Positions 5,280-8,175 of a stretch of 8,175 nt of DNA are shown one piece after another; within the stretch, counting starts at the first letter, position 1; each line of letters starts with the position of its first letter. The notes beneath the pieces are model-generated. The model did no database searches, had not been told where the DNA came from, and saw nothing but the letters and a program-made list of their open reading frames with translations. Source of the DNA: Actinomycetota bacterium (GTDB lineage Bacteria > Actinomycetota > Actinomycetes > Actinomycetales > Microbacteriaceae); contig JAQBZV010000039.1 of NCBI GenBank assembly GCA_027728145.1, positions 1 through 8,175 on the forward strand. The letters run 5' to 3'. The translations under genes and the position numbers were made by a program.

Positions 5280-6767
5280 ATGCCGGCCGCTGTGTTGCGC
5301 AGCGCCGCAGACCTTCGCGGCGGTGAGTGGTTTCGTTTGCACCCCCTCACGCCGGTACTGCAGGGCGGAGTAGTTCTTCTGGGTCTTGCCGGAGCGGGCT
5401 TAGCGGCACTCTGGGAAACAGTCATTCTGCGGAGCATCCTGGTTTTCGCTGGCGTGGAGGAGGATGACGAACTGAGCGGTATTGCTCTCCTCATCGCTGA
5501 CTCCCTGGTGCTGGTGTTTCTGGGTGCCCTCGCGGTCGTCGGGGTGTCTGCACTGGTGTTTTGGTTCCAGTGGCGTGTCCATGTGGTGCGAATGGACGAC
5601 GACGTGTTGGAAGTGAAGAAGGGCGTCATCGCCAAGTCTTCTCGTCGCGCTCGGCGCGACCGGATCAACACGATTGGGGTGAGGCGCCCGCTGATCCCTC
5701 GTCTGCTCGGGCTTGCGAAGCTTGATATTCAAGCCGCTGGGAGCGACGCCAACGTGGTTCTTGCCTACTTGCCCTATAGCGTCGCCACGGCCGTGCGCCG
5801 CGAAATCTTGCAGACCCCGAAAGCCACGGATGACGAGAGCGAACCCGACCCGCAGGTTGTGACGCGGGAACTCGAAGTCTCACTGTTTCGGTACCTGGCG
5901 TCCCTCGTCGTCAGTGTGGAGACGATTTTCTTCGGCGCCGGCTTCGTGGGGACAATCATTGCGGCGCTCACCGCCGAGGAGCTTGTTGCCTGGCTCGGAC
6001 CTATCGCTGTGGTCTTTGGCTACGTGGTCTACCTTGCTGACCGCTTCTTTCGGGTGGGGAATTTCGTAGTCGACTCGATTGAAGGAGACGTGCGGGTGTC
6101 CTTGGGCCTGCTCTCCACCAGCGTGGAGACGATTCCCCCCGCACGAATTCACGCCCTGCAGATTTCCCAACCCTGGCCGTGGAAGCTCTTGGGTTGGTGG
6201 CGGGTCGATGCAAACCTGGCCTCGTCCCCTGGTTCCGCAAATAAGAAGACCCCCGCACACACGCTGCTACTGCCGGTTGCCACCACCCAGGAAATGATGC
6301 GCATGGTGGAGCTGTGTCTTCCAAGCCTTCGGGAGGACACCTCAATGGCCCAGGTCATGACCCTCCTTCACTCACCCCATTCACACTGGGTGGCACGAGG
6401 TCTCGATGAGCGCTCCCTGGTCCGAGCGTCACCCCTGGCGCGCTATCGAATTCCCCTGAGCGCCGGCGTCACGGGGAGCGCGGTTATTGCGAGTGTGGTC
6501 GCACTTCGGTGTGGCCGCTGGATATCCAAGCTGGCCTTGATCCCGGTGCCGCGCATTCAAAGCTCCAGTGTGTCTCAAGGGCCGTGGCATCGGGCCCTGG
6601 GGCTGTCGAGTTTTGCGCTGGAAAGCGTCGAGGGGCCGGTGTCCACTCGTGTTCTTGGCCTCTCGAGTGAGGACGCGAGAGGATGGTGGGACACTGTTCA
6701 GGCGCTTGTTGTGAGTGCAGTGGACGACACGACACCGAAGCGGCGCGGGCGAAGGACAAAGGCGTGA
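5280..6767 (+). CDS. Long PH-domain membrane protein (YdbT-like, three bPH2 repeats)
   Basis: A 495-residue membrane protein that I read as three bacterial PH (PF03703) modules. Module 1 spans about 97-177 and includes VLEVKKGVIAKSSRRARRDRI and RLLGLAKLDIQAAG; it follows membrane segments at about 28-48 and 66-96. Module 2 spans about 255-347 (VRVSLGLLSTSVETIPPARIHAL, then WKLLGWWRVDANLA) after membrane segments at about 203-229 and 234-253. Module 3 spans about 385-478 (CGRWISKLALIPVPRIQSSSVSQGPWHRALGLSSFAL). The N-terminal EWFRLHPLTP motif is typical of actinobacterial members. The C-terminus is a short basic tail (PKRRGRRTKA). The ATG at 5280 starts 2 nt after the preceding stop and lacks a clean Shine-Dalgarno sequence, so coupled translation is likely; the stop overlaps the next GTG by 4 nt. 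Function is unknown; it presumably forms a complex with the preceding short PH protein. Confidence 0.85.
   Translation: MPAAVLRSAADLRGGEWFRLHPLTPVLQGGVVLLGLAGAGLAALWETVILRSILVFAGVEEDDELSGIALLIADSLVLVFLGALAVVGVSALVFWFQWRVHVVRMDDDVLEVKKGVIAKSSRRARRDRINTIGVRRPLIPRLLGLAKLDIQAAGSDANVVLAYLPYSVATAVRREILQTPKATDDESEPDPQVVTRELEVSLFRYLASLVVSVETIFFGAGFVGTIIAALTAEELVAWLGPIAVVFGYVVYLADRFFRVGNFVVDSIEGDVRVSLGLLSTSVETIPPARIHALQISQPWPWKLLGWWRVDANLASSPGSANKKTPAHTLLLPVATTQEMMRMVELCLPSLREDTSMAQVMTLLHSPHSHWVARGLDERSLVRASPLARYRIPLSAGVTGSAVIASVVALRCGRWISKLALIPVPRIQSSSVSQGPWHRALGLSSFALESVEGPVSTRVLGLSSEDARGWWDTVQALVVSAVDDTTPKRRGRRTKA
6751..6756 (+). promoter_or_regulatory. Ribosome binding site of the DUF2520 gene
   Basis: GAAGGA lies 7 nt before the GTG at 6764. 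It supports this start over the upstream in-frame ATG at 6683, which falls inside the preceding gene. Confidence 0.6.
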
Positions 6768-7471
6768 ATTCGACAAGGCTCGGAGTTGGGGTCATCGGAG
6801 CAGGTCGAGTGGGCCCGCTGATTGCGGCTGCGCTTGTGCGCGCTGGCCACAGCTTGGTGGGAATCACTGCGCCCTCTGAGGGCGACACAGATCGCGTTGA
6901 GGCAATCCTGCCGGGCGTTGTCTATGCCGACCCTCTTGAAATTCTGGAGCGAAGCGAACTCGTCGTGCTGGCACTCCCCGACCAGGAATTGCCCGGCTTT
7001 ATCGAGGGCGTCAGCCTTCAGAACGCTTGGAGCTCCGGACAACTCGTGGCGCACACCTCCATCACCCACGGCCTCGGCGTTCTCGATAGTGCTCGGGCTC
7101 AGGGCGCAATACCGCTCGCTTTGCACCCGCTGATGGAGTTCACCGGGACGAGCATCGATCTCACCCGGATGTCCGGGGCATGGTGTGTGATCAGTGCCCC
7201 CGCCGTTGCCGAGCCGATCGCCAGTGCGCTCGCGGTCGAGATGGGGATGGAACCACTGGTGGTGGGCGAAGACAAGCGACCCGAGGTGGCCTCTGCCATC
7301 GCCTTGGCAACAAGCTTTTCCCACACCACGATTCATGAGGCGGCAAGCCGCCTCAAAGCGGCCGGCATCGATAACCCCGGGGTGGTCATGCAGCCGCTCG
7401 TGAACTCGAGTATTGAAAATGCCCTCAGGCTGTTTGCGGGGAATGAGCGTGAGCTCGGAGGGGCCGACTGA
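6764..7471 (+). CDS. Rossmann-fold / DUF2520 domain protein next to panC
   Basis: A 235-residue protein with an N-terminal NAD(P)-binding Rossmann fold: GVIGAGRVG (9-17) is the dinucleotide loop, and LVVLALPDQEL (66-76) is the fourth-strand motif of dehydrogenases. A DUF2520-type C-terminal half follows, with HTSITHGLGVLDSA (97-110), HPLMEFTGT (121-129) and the helical end AAGIDNPGVVMQPLVNSSIENAL (199-221). The fold resembles ketopantoate and pyrroline-5-carboxylate reductases. The M. tuberculosis gene in the same position before panC is Rv3603c. Neighbourhood and fold suggest an oxidoreductase of pantothenate synthesis, but the reaction is not established and I assign none. The start GTG overlaps the previous TGA by 4 nt and has a Shine-Dalgarno sequence; the stop overlaps the panC ATG by 1 nt. 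A YHAA-type motif I would expect near residue 175 in DUF2520 relatives reads VASA here. Confidence 0.85.
   Translation: MNSTRLGVGVIGAGRVGPLIAAALVRAGHSLVGITAPSEGDTDRVEAILPGVVYADPLEILERSELVVLALPDQELPGFIEGVSLQNAWSSGQLVAHTSITHGLGVLDSARAQGAIPLALHPLMEFTGTSIDLTRMSGAWCVISAPAVAEPIASALAVEMGMEPLVVGEDKRPEVASAIALATSFSHTTIHEAASRLKAAGIDNPGVVMQPLVNSSIENALRLFAGNERELGGAD
7336..7355 (+). repeat. Perfect 9-bp inverted repeat inside the DUF2520 gene
   Basis: TGAGGCGGC and GCCGCCTCA are perfect 9-nt arms around AA, so the RNA can form an 8-bp GC-rich stem with a CAAG loop. It lies in codons for HEAASRLK, about 115 nt before panC. It is not followed by a U-run, so an intrinsic terminator is unlikely. It may be chance in GC-rich coding sequence. 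Confidence 0.5.
7456..7463 (+). promoter_or_regulatory. Strong ribosome binding site of panC
   Basis: CGGAGGGG ends 7 nt before the ATG at 7471, within the last codons of the DUF2520 gene. It fixes the panC start. Confidence 0.7.
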
Positions 7472-8175
7472 TGCCGGCCATCATCCATTCCCTGGAGGAG
7501 CTCCGAGGGATTCTTGACAGCTGGCGGAGTGCTGGAGAGACCGTGGCGCTGGTTCCCACGATGGGCTCGCTCCATGAAGGACACAAGGCTCTGGTGCGGG
7601 AGGCGGCGACCCACGCTGATCGCTGTGTGGTCAGTATTTTTGTGAACCCTCTGCAGTTTGGTGCTGGCGAGGACTTCGAGGAGTATCCCCGCTCGCTGGC
7701 GGCTGATGAGGTGTTTCTTGCCGACACCCTGGTCGACGTTATTTTTGCTCCGGGCACCGAGGTGATGTATCCCGAGGGGCCCAAGGAGGCGCCGACTCTG
7801 AGCGCTAGAGACGTCGGTGACACCTTTGAGGGTGCATCCCGCCCGGGACATTTTGATGGTGTGCTCACGGTGGTGAGACGACTGTTCGATTATGTGAGCC
7901 CCGATGTGGCGGTGTTTGGGCTCAAGGATGCGCAACAGGTCTTTGTGGTGCGCCAGATGGTGGACACACTAGGTCTTCCCCTCCGGATAGTCGAGGTTGA
8001 CACAGTTCGAGACGCGGATGGTCTTGCTCTCTCCAGCCGCAACGCTCATTTGAGTGACACCGAGAGGGTTCACGCTCGAGAAATTCCCCGCGCGCTGGAT
8101 GAGGCGCAAAATACCTCGAGCGCCCGAGAGGCCCTTGAAGTTGCCCGGGGCATCCTCGACGCCGCTCCCGAGCTG
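7471..8175 (+). CDS. panC: Pantothenate synthetase (PanC), 3' end cut by the window
   Basis: Joins pantoate and beta-alanine to form pantothenate at the expense of ATP, through a pantoyl-adenylate. The visible 235 residues include the ATP-binding PTMGSLHEGH (29-38; His35 and His38), FVNPLQFG (57-64; pantoate-binding Gln62), YPR (72-74), ASRPGHFDGVLTVV (122-135), FGLKDAQQ (149-156; Lys152 and Gln156) and LSSRN (187-191; Ser188 and Arg190). These correspond to M. tuberculosis His44, His47, Gln72, Lys160, Gln164, Ser196 and Arg198. The usual FGEKDYQQ reads FGLKDAQQ, but the catalytic Lys is kept. The gene is open at the right edge; family members run to roughly 280-310 residues, so the C-terminal subdomain is partly missing. 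It overlaps the DUF2520 stop by 1 nt (TGATG). In relatives panD often follows, which cannot be seen here. Confidence 0.95.
   Translation, partial: MPAIIHSLEELRGILDSWRSAGETVALVPTMGSLHEGHKALVREAATHADRCVVSIFVNPLQFGAGEDFEEYPRSLAADEVFLADTLVDVIFAPGTEVMYPEGPKEAPTLSARDVGDTFEGASRPGHFDGVLTVVRRLFDYVSPDVAVFGLKDAQQVFVVRQMVDTLGLPLRIVEVDTVRDADGLALSSRNAHLSDTERVHAREIPRALDEAQNTSSAREALEVARGILDAAPEL

Noticed and set aside
5303..5322. CGCCGC...GCGGCG inverted repeat near the start of the long PH gene
   Set aside because: The arms are short with an eight-base loop, in GC-rich coding sequence; no further support.
6450..6510. Hydrophobic stretch about residues 391-410 of the long PH protein as a possible extra membrane helix
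   Set aside because: By comparison with the other repeats it fits the first strands of the third PH module, and it is short and interrupted.
6683..6763. In-frame upstream extension of the DUF2520 gene
   Set aside because: It falls inside the 3' end of the long PH gene; GTG 6764 with GAAGGA upstream gives a Rossmann fold starting at the usual place.
1..8175. Search by eye for CRISPR repeats, tRNA/rRNA, insertion sequences, terminators or a defence island
   Set aside because: There are no regularly spaced repeats, no transposase or integrase motifs, no stem followed by a T-run, and essentially no non-coding space in the window.

Overview
The window is one densely packed, entirely plus-strand block of ten genes. 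It reads ftsH - folE - folP - folB - folK - DUF3180 membrane protein - short PH-domain membrane protein - long PH-domain membrane protein - DUF2520 Rossmann protein - panC (cut by the right edge). Protein style, frequent GTG starts and fairly high G+C point to an actinobacterium. The order is essentially that of the Mycobacterium tuberculosis ftsH-folE-folP1-folB-folK-Rv3605c-Rv3604c-Rv3603c-panC-panD block, except that two PH-domain proteins sit where M. tuberculosis has Rv3604c. FolE and the PH-protein pair look most like Microbacteriaceae. That family assignment is inference from remembered sequences, not a search.

Layout. Positions 20-2077 hold FtsH, a membrane AAA+ zinc protease with an unusually basic Lys/Pro/Ala tail. 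Positions 2070-4319 hold four folate enzymes in pathway-relevant order: GTP cyclohydrolase I, dihydropteroate synthase, dihydroneopterin aldolase and HPPK. Together they go from GTP to dihydropteroate, lacking only the dephosphorylation step and pABA supply. Positions 4316-6767 hold three membrane proteins of unknown role (DUF3180 and a YdbS/YdbT-like pair). Positions 6764-8175 hold a Rossmann/DUF2520 protein and pantothenate synthetase, i.e. vitamin B5/CoA synthesis.

Every junction is a short overlap (8, 4 or 1 nt), except one 2-nt gap at 5278-5279. There is therefore no room for internal promoters or terminators between genes, and the block looks like a single translationally coupled transcript. 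Several upstream in-frame extensions of the open frames were trimmed to GTG starts that sit on the stop codon of the previous gene (folE, folP and the DUF2520 gene).

I found no mobile element, CRISPR array, RNA gene, or defence-type system. The items most worth a second look are the three uncharacterised membrane proteins between folK and panC, the DUF2520 protein beside panC, apparent erosion of the triphosphate-binding residues in FolE, the basic FtsH tail, and a few perfect or near-perfect inverted repeats inside coding sequence.
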